Of a DNA stretch of 64,000 nucleotides, positions 46,640 through 59,300 are shown in pieces (position 1 is the stretch's first letter; the number at the start of each line of letters is the position of its first letter). Under the pieces are notes generated by a model. The model was not told where the DNA came from, did no database searches, and was given only the letters and a program-made list of their open reading frames with translations. Source of the stretch: Undaria pinnatifida. Taxonomy: Eukaryota > Sar > Phaeophyceae > Laminariales > Alariaceae. Location of the stretch: positions 9,233,599 through 9,297,598 of the forward strand of contig JABAKD010000010.1 of the NCBI GenBank assembly GCA_012845835.1, in the 5' to 3' direction. Made by a program: the position numbers and the translations under genes.

Positions 46640-47646
46640 CTGAGTGCGAACGTGCGCGGTTTAGCAGGGACAACGGGAGACAGATGGGCACGGAAGGAAG
46701 AGCCAAGCAATGTGGTATAAGGGGTATAAGGGATACTTGCCGCAGCCTGGGCCGCTGGCAGCATTTGGCCCTGACGACAATGACGTACCAGCGTAGCAGC
46801 ACAAACGTCGATTACTCACAAACAGCCAAATAAGCAGTAAAATACATAACTTTTACCGTCCCTACGCATGCCGTTTCCTGCATGAACGGCAAACCTTACC
46901 CTACTGGGGAGGTGTATAACAGCCGAGCCCTCATGCCGAGATGCATGACGAACCAAGAACACATTTTTGCCCGCTACCTATGCGTACAGCCACGCTCAAA
47001 CCACCCCGGCATCACACCCGTACAGCACCAGCAGAAAGGGGGAACTTTCGTACACCCCCTTGACTTTCATTTCTTTTGCGGCGTTTTCCCTCGGGGGTGC
47101 GTTGTATCCTCCCTCCCAGGTTTGATTTTTTTTTTTTCTTAGTCCCTGGGATGGGGTTTTCCTGTATGTAGGCGTCGTTAATTTAAATTCTTCCATTGCA
47201 TATGTTCTATTATACTCGGTTCTGCAAAACCTCTACATTTCCCTTTAGCTGCTGCAAAAAATTATCCTACACTAATTCCAAGTTGATTGCCCCAAAAACG
47301 TGCATGCAACTGTAAGGCGGTTAAAAACCCCTTTGGGACTTCAGGGGGAAGCTTTGTCGGAAAAAACTGACGGCTACGGCAGCATCGACTACTCCTTTTT
47401 GTTGCAAGTAGTCTGGTGCGCTCGCGTGCATTTTTGTTTTCGCCCGCATGATCAGTGCGGTTCATTGCATGGCAAAATCCCCTTGCCGCATTTGCAATGT
47501 GCATCTCTGTCTCGTAGTTGGTGGCCACAGCAGTAGCAGAGCTCGTCTCTCCAGGAGGCATTGGCACGGACACTGGTTGTGCTGGATGTCGATGGGTGGA
47601 AAGAAAAGTCACTTTTCCGGTGAGCATACATGGGTCCTGACATGGT

Positions 47647-50600
47647 TCAACACCCCGTACACCACACCTTGGATTGAAGGGACTGCTGCACTCTGGAGAT
47701 CTTCAGGATAGCGACCGTCAAGACAGCCCCCAACGTCGCCGTAAAGAACAGCCCGGCTCCGCAAGCCATGCCGAGCCCTGCGGTGATCCAGATGGCGCTC
47801 GCCGTAGTCAATCCCCTCACATCACCGTCGACATCGTTCGCGCTCTGTCTCCCGCGGAGACTCTCCTTAGCGGACGTTGTGATGACCTTTTGGACATGCG
47901 ATGAGAGTCGGACCGTGGGCGAGACGTTTATTATCGGTGGGCGGGGGGGGAAGAGGGGAGGGAGGGGCAATGCAACCAACCGCGCGAGAATCGTGAGCGA
48001 AGAGAGAGTTGTCTAAATCTAACCCTAACAAGTCCTAACCCCGACCACCTGCAGACTTTCTCGGAAGGAATACGTCATGAAGAGGTAGTGTGGACTATCA
48101 ACCATTTGTCCAAGAGGGGCCAAGTCGCATCCTATTATCAATTATTAATAAAAGTTAAAATACACTACCGCTGTGAGATCGAGGATTTTGTCGAAACTCG
48201 TCGTTGCAAGCTGTGTGTGACACTACAGAATGGTCGCGCGAGTTGCGGGGTGTGAATGTCCTTATGAAGGATAATAGGTCGGCGACTTCCATAAGTACCA
48301 ACGATTACCAGGGTCAACAGGGTGATGCGAAAACCTTCAAGTTCGTGCCTGGAATTACATCCACTGCACTATTATTGTCTTGTTCGGGTTATTACGAACG
48401 AATGCGAGTTTCAAACTGTGACCGCACCCATAAAATGGGGACCCGTTTCGAGCAGCCTACAGCGTCCCCCGACCACCAACGAACACAAGTCAACGACAAT
48501 TACAACTACGCAGCTGATGGAGTTCCTAGATACAGTTGTATTAACTTAGACTTGGATTACCAGGGGGCGGAGGGGGGGGGGGGGGGGCGAGCGAGCGAGC
48601 GGAAACCATGAGCGAAGAGAGGGCTGTCGAACCATATACGGTTGTCTAATATATACAACTCGATTCCTATAAAGTAACCCCGACCTCTTGGGGCAATGTC
48701 TTGTGTAAACAAGAATTGAGGAGAAAGTGTGGACTATCAACCATTTTGTTCAAGTTGGGCCAAGCCGTACACACGGAGTTAAGATATCGGCGATCAGACA
48801 CCCAACTACAAATATTATACTTAGGGCATAGCTACTACTGCTTGTACATCGTAGAAGGGATATTGCAGTCGACGACTTCCACACCTTCGCGCAGTGAGCG
48901 CGACACGGAGCTCTTGCACATCACGTGCGTTGCGCCGGACAACGATCAAGGGTAAAAGAAGACGCTTCAAAGCAGAGCGCGTTTCACTTCTGTTATGACT
49001 ACAAAACCTACGATGACTACGTTGGTCCAGACATGCTTCCCAAGTCTCTTATCACGTACCTGGTACTATTGTGATAAGCACGCCGCCGCCGCCAAATCCA
49101 CACGCGTATCCCCCCCGCCCGTCCAAACGAAGGTAGGGTACCAAAAAATTACAACCATTCTTAAACCGAGAAGGTGAAGTGATTTGTGTGATATCACTGG
49201 TCACTGGTCACAACATTTCGGTGGCTCGCTTTGGCTAGAAGGCAAGTTGCACGCAACAACCCGTCAAGAGGTTTCTTGTGATGCCACAGGGTTTTTCGGG
49301 GCTCGATTTTGGCGAGGGGCTCGATTTTTGGCGAGAAGGCGGTCTTCGATAATAAAGCGGCCTGACACTGACAGCCCACTCACCCCAGCACCGATGAAGC
49401 CAACGCCAGACGCAACGCTAGCAGCTACGCGCGCCTGGTCCGCTCTCGAAAAACCGAACTGCGACACCAACGTGAACGTGCACGCGCCCATGGCCACGAG
49501 AGACCTTCGGAACGACACAAGACGACACAGCAACGGAGAGGGTTCGAGGAAGCAGCCGAGGGGGCAGGGCGGGTAGAGGGGGGGGAGGGGGGTGTTCGAG
49601 GTGGTGAAAAAGAGCGTCGCATGAGGCAGCGAGCGGGGAGCCGGAGGGGGGGGTGGGGGGAAAGTGGTACAGAGGCTGCCGACAATCTTACCCGGTGTGG
49701 TCGTACGTGGCAAGGTATTTGTGTCTTTTCTCGTAGGAAGACGGGACCATCAACGCTAACGATTAAAGAAAAAACGGAGGGTGGGTGAACCCCGTTGCTC
49801 TATGATAGCAGAATGCTCTGTAAATATCGGGTACATGGTATGCACTACTGGGGCCAATTGGAGCGTGTTACCTATCAGGTGTCTTGCTATTTGAAGCAAG
49901 GTTAGGCACGTACGGACCAGTGGTCGGAAGCTCTCACAAGCTGCGAGCGGGCAGGCCTGGTGGATGGGCCTTGTCATCTCACGGTCCGGGGTATCACCCA
50001 AAAAACATGGGTACCCTGGTGCACAACACCATTGTGTAAACAAACTCGTGCAACACATTTTGGACAATTTGTACCAATATCTCGCAAGTTGTCCCAGGCC
50101 CAACCTAATTCCTACCTTAACTGTAACCTATCGGAGATGGCATGTATAGAGAGACTTGAGTGCTATCATGTCCTATAAAAAAAAAATGGGGTGAAATATG
50201 GCACCCGGGGGGGGGGGGGCGTTTGCACACAGGCGTTCACAACCATAGGGGACGCATTTATTGCCCACGAAACACTCTCACAGGGGGCAGTTTGAGGCAA
50301 GATGACACGACCCTAGCGAAGAGACCACAGGCCCCAGCTGTACCAATCCTGCGAGGCAAAACCTGAGAGAAGGCTCTCGGCGAAAACATAATCGAAAAGG
50401 ACCTGACACAAGCTCCAAAAGGGACAATTTGACATTTCTGGCAACTCCTGGTTCGTTTTTTTTCTCGATTGTTGTGCGATATGCTACTTTTGGACCACGC
50501 CGTGAGACATCGCCGAGCGTGTTTGTCCACCAAGCTGCACCTTCGCACCGGTCCTATCACACAGAGCACGTAGGAAGAGACCGTTTGGGAATCGCCGTCG

Positions 50601-51693
50601 CGTGGGCAGAGAAATCGCCTGCGATGATGAAAAATTGATTAGTTTCTACTCGACGGCGGCTCGAGTGTACGAAATCCGTTGCAAGTACACGTGGAAATAA
50701 TGTTGTGGGGTTGAATTTGAGCGCCAAAAAAAAGAAGAAAAATAAATCACAACAACAAGAGAAGCAAAATCCCACAATACCTGTTATATGAATGGAACGA
50801 CCTGAAGCGAATATCAATTTTTCATCATCGCAGGCGATTTCTCTGCCCACGCGACGGCGATTCCCAAACGGTCTCTTCCTACGTGCTCTGTGTGATAGGG
50901 CCGGTGCGAGGGTGCAGCTCTTGGTGGACAAACACACTCGGCGAGGTGTCACGGCGTGGTCCAAAAGTGGCATATCGTACAACAATCGAGAAAAAAAACA
51001 AACCAGGAGCTGCCAGGAATATCAAGCTGTCCCTGTTGGAGCTTGTGTCAGTCAGGTCTCGTCGACTATGTTTTCGCCGAGAGCCTTCTCCATGGTGTTG
51101 CCTCGCAGGATTGGTACAGCTGGGGCGTGTGGTCTCTCCGCTAGAGTCATGTCGGGCTGCCTCAAACTGCTCTCTTTGAGGGTATTTCGTGGGCGATAAA
51201 TGCGTCCCCTATGGGTGTGAACGCCTGTATACAAACAACCCCCCCGGGTGTCCTGTTGTGCCCAAAGTTCACTTTTTTCCCGAGATGACACCCAAGGCTG
51301 GCTATATATACGTCATCTCCCATAGGCTGTAACCCCAACCTCAACCCCAACCCCTTGAGAATCTCGAGGTCGGCAGCGCCCGTCGCGCGGCTCCGCCGCG
51401 TGTATCGGTTGCGTTTTTCCACAAAAACGGGCGGCTAAGTGGCCAGGCTCGACACCCGCGACGCTGATTGGTCAACTCAGCCTCGTACCGGTTTTTGACA
51501 CCAACTCCTCGCGGTACATCGTACCGCGGCTTCTCGGCTCGGCCGTCACCGTTTCCTGACGCGAGCCATAACGCTTTCTGTCGCAAAATACACACGCGGA
51601 TCGATTATGCCCCAGGATCTTCACGGCCTATAGCCTTTAGTATTAATGGTAGTAGTAGTAGTAGTAGTAGTAGTAGTAATAGTAGAAGTAGTG

Positions 51694-51724
<31 letters not shown>

Positions 51725-53340
51725 CAGTAGTAGCAGTAGTAGCAGTAGCAGTAGTAGTAACAGCATTAGTAGTGGTAGTAGTGGTAGTAGCAGTAGCAGC
51801 AGCAGTTTGTAGGTACCGCGTCATACGCGACACCAACTGAACAATACACCAACTAAACAATCACAATTTGGACCACATGCATCAAGTAGTGGCGGGTTGA
51901 GGCGGGAACACTTTCCATCTAGCTCTTTCTCGGGGGATAAATGTGAAAAGGTCCTCGATCCCAGAACGGCCGAAGTCGCGAAGATGTCGAGGCGGAGGAT
52001 CCCTGGAGCCTTGGTCCCTTGTCACCACCGTTACGGTCGGTGTAGCCGAGCGTTTTCTTTAGTTTGTTTAGCAAGGAGAGGTGCCAGAGCTCAGTCTAAC
52101 CAAGCGGGGTCATGGAGGCTATCCCTACATGCCTCGCCTCTCGGTCTGGTTCCGTGCCGTGCTTTTCAGTTAGGTGCACGACGGAAGATCTCGTCAGAAT
52201 ATTGTACCAGATTTAGGACCAACCCTTTATGAAAACAGAGGGGTCTCAGAAATGATATCGGAAACGGGCAGGCTCTTTTAGGCCTGACGTTGGAGGTATC
52301 CATCCGTATACATGCGTAATCTGAATTCTACGATCTATACGTTATACGTCCTGTCATGTTCATCACATAAACGAGAAGCAAATCAAGATTTTTGGTTCCC
52401 TTCAAACACAGCAGTGCCAACGCGTTGAACATGACCTCCAACTTACGGCAAATTCTCCTCCCACGTACGCGGCACATACCGAAATTGTTGCCGCCAACAA
52501 TCAACAATCGGCCAACCAACTGCTGTACAACAACCAAAAGTGCGGCTGACATCCGCTGGTCAACACATGTGACGTACTATGAGTGAATACGCGTAGCACC
52601 ATTACATATGGGTGGAAAACTATTAAATATACCATGTGTCTCTCTTTTCGCCTTGCGACGCCCCCGGCATTTCACGTTACCCACATCCCGAAGGGAAACC
52701 TTGTACCGCTCTATCGTATCAAGTGAATGGTTTGCGGGTGGATGGCTTGGTCAGGGTTGTTGGTACTTTTGGTTAAATGCGTACCTGGTAAGTAGGTTTT
52801 CTCTACCTGAGGGTGGTCTTATTATTATCATATGACATGGTCAGTAGAACCCGCATAGAGGGCGGGGGTTATATTGAGGATGATATTATCACACGATAAT
52901 AAAAAAAACAGGCGGGTTGTAATTATCATTGTTATACATGTATTATTATATATACAGCCATTCTGCGTACCTTTACTGTTATAATCCAAATAGATGGGGA
53001 TGTAGGAAGAAAGGTTTTTCTATAAAGCACAGAATAAAAACAGCAGTCAGGCCATTTCTTAAGCAGTCGGAGTTGTCAGTCGAAAACGGCCTTTTTCGAC
53101 TGAAGCCCAAATCGGGCTTTCTTACGCAGTCGAAAAAGAGCTTTTTCGACTGAGAATTCCCACTGGCGGATCCAGTCGAAAAACTCGACGTTTTCGACTG
53201 GATCCTCCAGTCGAAAAACTCTGTCGAAAAAGTTTTACACGTGTTTTTTGAACCGATCGCATCGCCCATCCCACCGCCAAACACACACCCATGCGGCCAC
53301 ACCGCCACACACCCATATCAGGTACCAAACTGCAGTATCA

Positions 53341-53374
<34 letters not shown>

Positions 53375-56300
53375 CTCACATTAACCGGCATAATCAAGTC
53401 CGTGGGCACAGGACAGGCTCCAGTCACTCTGGAGTTGAGGAATACCCTAGGGAAAAACACAAACAACCCAAGGTGGTACACGCATATATCACAGCTGACG
53501 CAATTCATGCCTCCACCAGAAACATATAAAAGTGAAATCGGAAGACAGTCTACGATGTGCCAGGTCTATACCTTGTGCATACGTCTCATCAATCGCGCCT
53601 GGAAAAACCGACTATACGGCTTGCCACCCAAGAAAGACTACCACGTATATATTACACGTAGTATCTATCACTACGGATACGCACGACAGACGCGAGTCAA
53701 TTGGAAAAAAGAAACAAAGAACAAATAAGGAGAGAAAGGAAAGGAAAGAAAAGAGAAGAAAGCGAAAAAAGAAAACGAAAAAGGAAAAAGAAAGAAAAAA
53801 AAAGACAAGAAAAGCAAGAAAAGGCAAGACAAGAAGAGGAAGCAAGGAAAGGAAAAGAGAAAAAAAATGTCATACTAGCAGACCCTAGGAACTGACTAAA
53901 GACGGAATTGGTCTCATAGATAGAGGTCATACAAGGCGCTGACGCTGGCTTGGCTATCCCTGCTGTTGCTTCTCGCAGCAAGTCAGCGTGGCGCATTCCT
54001 AGTTCCGCTCGCCAGCAGCGTGTATCACACAACGGCAGCAGCGCGCGGTCTCGATCCCATGCTGCCAACAACGGCTACGCCTGTAGCTTTGGCGGCTCTC
54101 GGCTGAGTGCAACTCCACGAACGTAGCTTTGGCGGCTTTCGGCTAAGCCCAAAGCCACCAACTCGCTGGGACGAAGGTTCGTCGAGCCGTTGCTCGCGGA
54201 GACAGCGCGAAGCACAGAGCTGCCAACCTATTTCGCCTGCTGTACAGCAGTGGTACTCCCTCACACCAACCGCCTCTAGGAAGAGCACAAAAACTATAAA
54301 ATCAACTCGACTGCCGATAAGAAGGACCAGAAGAAGCCAGTCAAAAAAAAGTCCAGTCGAAAAGGGCCGTTTTCGACTGGCGGAATCCGACTGCATAAGA
54401 AATGCCCTCAGAGTGTGATTATCATACATGTATACGTACAATTGTCAAGAATTTTTTTCTTCGGGCATACAGTATCTCTTTGTGCTCGCACCTTTGTCCG
54501 AAAGGTCGGATGGGGTGAGCACAATTCGACCGTCGAGGCCACGATGCCGGAGGTTTGGGCGCGATCCGTGCAGTGTGATGCGCGTGGCAAGCCTTTTAAA
54601 CTATTTTGGCCTTGGGCACACTAGAGGCAAATCCCCGGGTTTCCGCAACATCACCGGGGTTTGGGTGTCTGCATCCCCTATCCCCGTGTACGCAAGATTT
54701 GGATGCCAACCGGGTTTTTCTGCTCGTAGAGGGTACTACACGTACATTTCCCTACTTTGCACAGAGCACCACGCTACGATCCTGCCGCCCAGCAGCAGTC
54801 CAGCCCCCTAGCAGCAGCCTGCAACTCTATGCGCGTGTGGCTGCTGTTGTAGCAGGTGATTACTTTGATCGGAGCCTGCGATGCTCTACCCGCCTATAAG
54901 CCACTACCTCTCACTGCTGCTGCTTCTGCTGATTCTGTCAAGTGACATGCCGACGTAAAGTGTAAGGATCGTTTAAATATCACATTAGCACTCAAATGGT
55001 CCTTATATTTATGTCTATATTGGTGTGCTTCTTATAAGATATCGAACCAAACCAAGAGAGCACAACGCTACAACTCTGCCGCACAGCGCCCAGCAGCAGT
55101 TCAGCCCCCTAGCAGCAGCAGCCTGCAACTCTATGCGCGTGTGGCTGCTGTTGTAGTAGGTGATTACTTTGATCGGAGCCTGCGACGCTCTACCCGCCTC
55201 TACGCCACTACCTCTCGCTGCTGCTGCTGCTTCTGCTGCTGTTTCTGCTGCTTCTGTCAAGTGACATGCCGACGTAAAGTGTAAGGATCGTTTGAATATC
55301 ACATTAGAACCCAAACGGTACTTATATTCAAGTTCATGTTTGTGTGCTTATTATTATAAAAAATGAAAATACACTCCAGCTGTGAGATCGAAGATTTCGT
55401 CGAAACTCATCTTTGCAAGCTGTGTGCGATACTCCGATCGCGCGCATTACGAGTTGTGTGTCCTCATTAAGGATATAGGTCGGCGACTCCCCTTACAACT
55501 ACAGTGTAGCTATCAGGGTCAACAGGGTGATTTTAGTCAGTCTGTGCGCGGAAACTATAAAACCCGTTTCTGAGGGGGACAAAATCTGACAGCTGTGGAG
55601 GGAAATGTATCCTTTTATCAAGTGAATCTTGTAAGTCGTAATAACCGGTGAGATATCGTACCATACCAAGAGAGCACAACGCTACAACTCTGCCGCACAG
55701 CAGCAACGGTAGGCAACACCTTTTACGTAAGGTCACAGATGACAGACAGCAGACAACATGCGGAGAGCACAACGCTAGCCTGCGATGCTCTACCCGCCTA
55801 TACGCCACTACCTCTCGCTGCTGCTGCTACTGCTGCTTCTACTGCTTCTGTCAAGTGACATGCCGGCGTAAAGTGTAAGGACCGTTTGAATATCATATTA
55901 GTACTCAAACGATTCTTATATTCATGTTCATGTTGGTGTGCTTCGTATGTGATATCGTACCATATCAAGAGAGCACAACGCTACAACTCTATACCCCATA
56001 GCAGCAGCGGTAGGCAACACGATTTATGTAAGATCGCAGATGACAGACAGCAGACAACATGCGGAGAGCACAACGCTACAATCCTGCCGCACAGCAGCAG
56101 CGGTAGGTGACACCATTTATGTGCGCTTGGCGTGTCCTCGCTATGCTGCGGCGAGTTGCTTGTGTCGGAGCCTGTCATAATTTGTCACCCCACCATACCA
56201 CACGTTTCTGCTGTGCTGCCGCTCTGGGTGCGCGTGTCCATCGATGCGGAGACATGGGGAACTTTCTTTGTACTAGTAATAATTTAGATACCAACCCGTA

Positions 56301-59300
56301 CTTGTACATTTACGTCCACAGAGGCAGTTCTTTATCGAGTATTTTTTCTGTATTTTTTGCGAAGGTCGCAGATGGCAGACAGCAGACAACGTGCGGAGAG
56401 CAAAACGCTGCAAGTAGGACCATGTGTGTGCGGGTGCTGTATCCTCTCTTTACCGCGGCGAGTTGCTTTTTTTGTCATAGCATATGTCACGTGCTATTGT
56501 CCTCTTGCTCCCTCGGTGTCAATACGTGCCGCACCCCACGCCACACGTGTCCCTTCTCGCTTCCTGGCTGGAGTTCGAATTGTGACGCTCTTGAAATCAT
56601 ACATATCATACATGCGGTGTAAAAAGTTTTATGTGTTATCAAGTGGTGCTGCGTGTATTTTCTCAAGAACAGATCGGTCGAGGGCACATCTATATCGAGT
56701 ATACCCAAAAAGTGCTAAAGGTGCTGCTATTGAGTGCACCCAAGAAGTACTGTGCGGGTAAAACGCGAATTGACGAATTGATCACTTTTCCGGGCAAGAA
56801 TTTTCTTGTGTGATGTACAAACAAAAATGGCCATTGCGTCCGGTAGTGAAAATAATGTGTCCTTGCGCCACCCCCTAGGCACTTATAGGGGACCCTTGTA
56901 TATCACTTTAACTCAATATTAATAATACACATTGGTGATATACTTACCTCCAGTAGTTTAGGCACTACTAATAACGGTAACTGCTGTGACTTACGTGTTT
57001 TTTATATTATGAAGTTCACGTTTAATTGTGGATGCTCATGTGTGTATGTGTCTGGTATTGTTTGCCGTGAGAAAATATTTGTGAGCCGAGCAAAGTATTA
57101 CGAGGTACATACTATACCTGCCATGTACCATGTTATCAAGTACTGCATTGCTCGTGTCTCATGTCACAATTTTAATTTTGTGTACCTGGTTGTTTTTAAC
57201 GGTTGTTTTGTGTTCATAATTCATAAGTTTGATCTCTCTAGGAGGTAGAGTCAGCGTCAACATTGATTGGGTGTGCTGGAGGTCGATGAGTACTCGTTGC
57301 AAGAGCGGTTAGATGTGAAATACCTTTCCACTCCAGGTGCTACCTATATTAGTGTTAGGTCTACTGGTGGTATACTTGTATAATTCCGTCCTACTCATAC
57401 AGCAATGGTGCCACGGCTGCCTTTAGGTCTACTGGTGGTGCATAGTTCCGTAATACACAGATAGTAGCAGTGGTGCCACGCCTGTACGTACGTGTATTTT
57501 ATAGATTTCTCTTGTCCAGGGTGTCGTCCCTTCTCCCCCCCGGTTCTTGCCTTCAATATTTATCGCGCATAGGGTTCAGCAATCCCACTGCTCGTCAATC
57601 TTTCATCGAGTGTTGCTAACTCACGCTCTCGCGCTTTCCGCAAGTTAATTTGTGCGCAAGATAAAGTCCCAATGATTCTATACGAGTATGCACTCGGGGG
57701 GATTCGAACTCCCGAAACTGACCTTTTTTTTTTTTTTTTTTTTTTTTAGCACACTTTCACTTTCCAGCTTCTGGACAAGCCGTGGTCACAGGTGTCATCC
57801 CTTCTCCTCCCCGGTTCTTGCCTTCAATTTTTATCGCGCATAGGGTTCAGCAATCCCACTGCTCGTCGATTGTTCATCGAATGTTGCTGACTCACGCTCT
57901 CGCGCTTTCCGCAAGTCAATTTGTGCACAAGAAAAAGTCCCAACGAATTTATACGAGTATGCACTCGGCGGGGCTCGAACTCACGAAACTGACCTATACC
58001 AGGCTCGAGGATAACCTGATACGCCACCGGGGCGACCGGACCTATACCAGGCCGAGGATAACCTGATACGTCACCGGGGCGACCGGCGTACATACAGCAT
58101 ACCAGGATACTAGGTACCTGGTATACCAGCATGCCGTACGATATAGAGCATTCAATTTTTTGCCCAATCAACCTTGAACCAACCAGCAACTGCAACCCAC
58201 TTTGGGGCTTCAAAGGCAGACGAAAAAATTGACGCGAAAGGGTCAAGAAAAAACTCCCGGGTATACACAGCCATAGTATACTAGGGTCTGCTGGTATGAC
58301 ATTTTTTTCTCTTTTCCTTTCCTTGCTTCCTCTTCTTGTCTTGCCTTTTCTTGCTCTTCTTGTCTTTTCTTTTCTTTCCTTTCCCTCTTCGTTTTCTTTT
58401 TTCGCTTTCTTCTCTTTTCTTTCCTTTCCTTTCCTTTCTCTTCTTATATGGGTACCTAGGATGACGTTTTAGGCTGAGGGCTAACGAGAGAGCAGAACGC
58501 GGCTGACCAGAGCGAAGCGGCGAAACTTAGCCTACTCTGAAAACAGTATAGTAAAGGAACCCTTCACCTCTACGCGCCCTTACAAGTTGAAAGAACTTGA
58601 AAGGGCTGGGCGTGCTCTACAAAGTTTTTCCATCACGGCACGGTGTTCAGGCACGCCGACGAGTCCCAACTCCGCGAGCGCGGGGCATGAGAAGTCTCTC
58701 CCGGGGACGGCTAGCGATCTTCCCCGAAAGGTAGAGAATCGTAAAAAAAGTGCAAATCCCACCCAGCTCCTGGCGTACCACAGGACACAGGACCACAGGT
58801 GTACCGCTGCACTGCCGTATTGATACTCTGTATGCTGCCGTTATAGATTGGTCTGTACGTGCTGCTCCACTGCTGTTGTACTGCTGTTGTACTGCTGTGA
58901 TGATGGGGTGCGACCGTCCAATTTGCTCCGTACCGTCTCTTTCCGATAGACATGTGCCTGCATTTTTATCTCACCAAGTTTGTGTAATCGTACTCTTTGT
59001 CTTACCGAGTTCGGGTCCGAGTCCAACCCGTCGCCTAGCGACACCTTCTTCTTTTTCAGTCAACAGGAGTTGCCTAGCGACACCTCCTTCTTACGGGCAC
59101 TGCAGCTTGCAGCAAAAGTTTTCTTCATCGTACTCCTGTACCGTATGAGTCTCAGTTACGGTATAAGTACCCGTCGACTCGCGGCCGCTATGGATTGGTC
59201 GGTACGTGCTGCTCCACTGCTGTTGTACTGCTGTTGTACTACTGCTGTGATGGTGGGGTGCGACCGTCCAAGTGGCTCCGTACTGTCTTTGCCCGTAGAC

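Noticed and set aside
51621-51860. Poly-Ser and poly-Thr/Val frames
   Set aside because: They are translations of an (AGT)n microsatellite in different frames.
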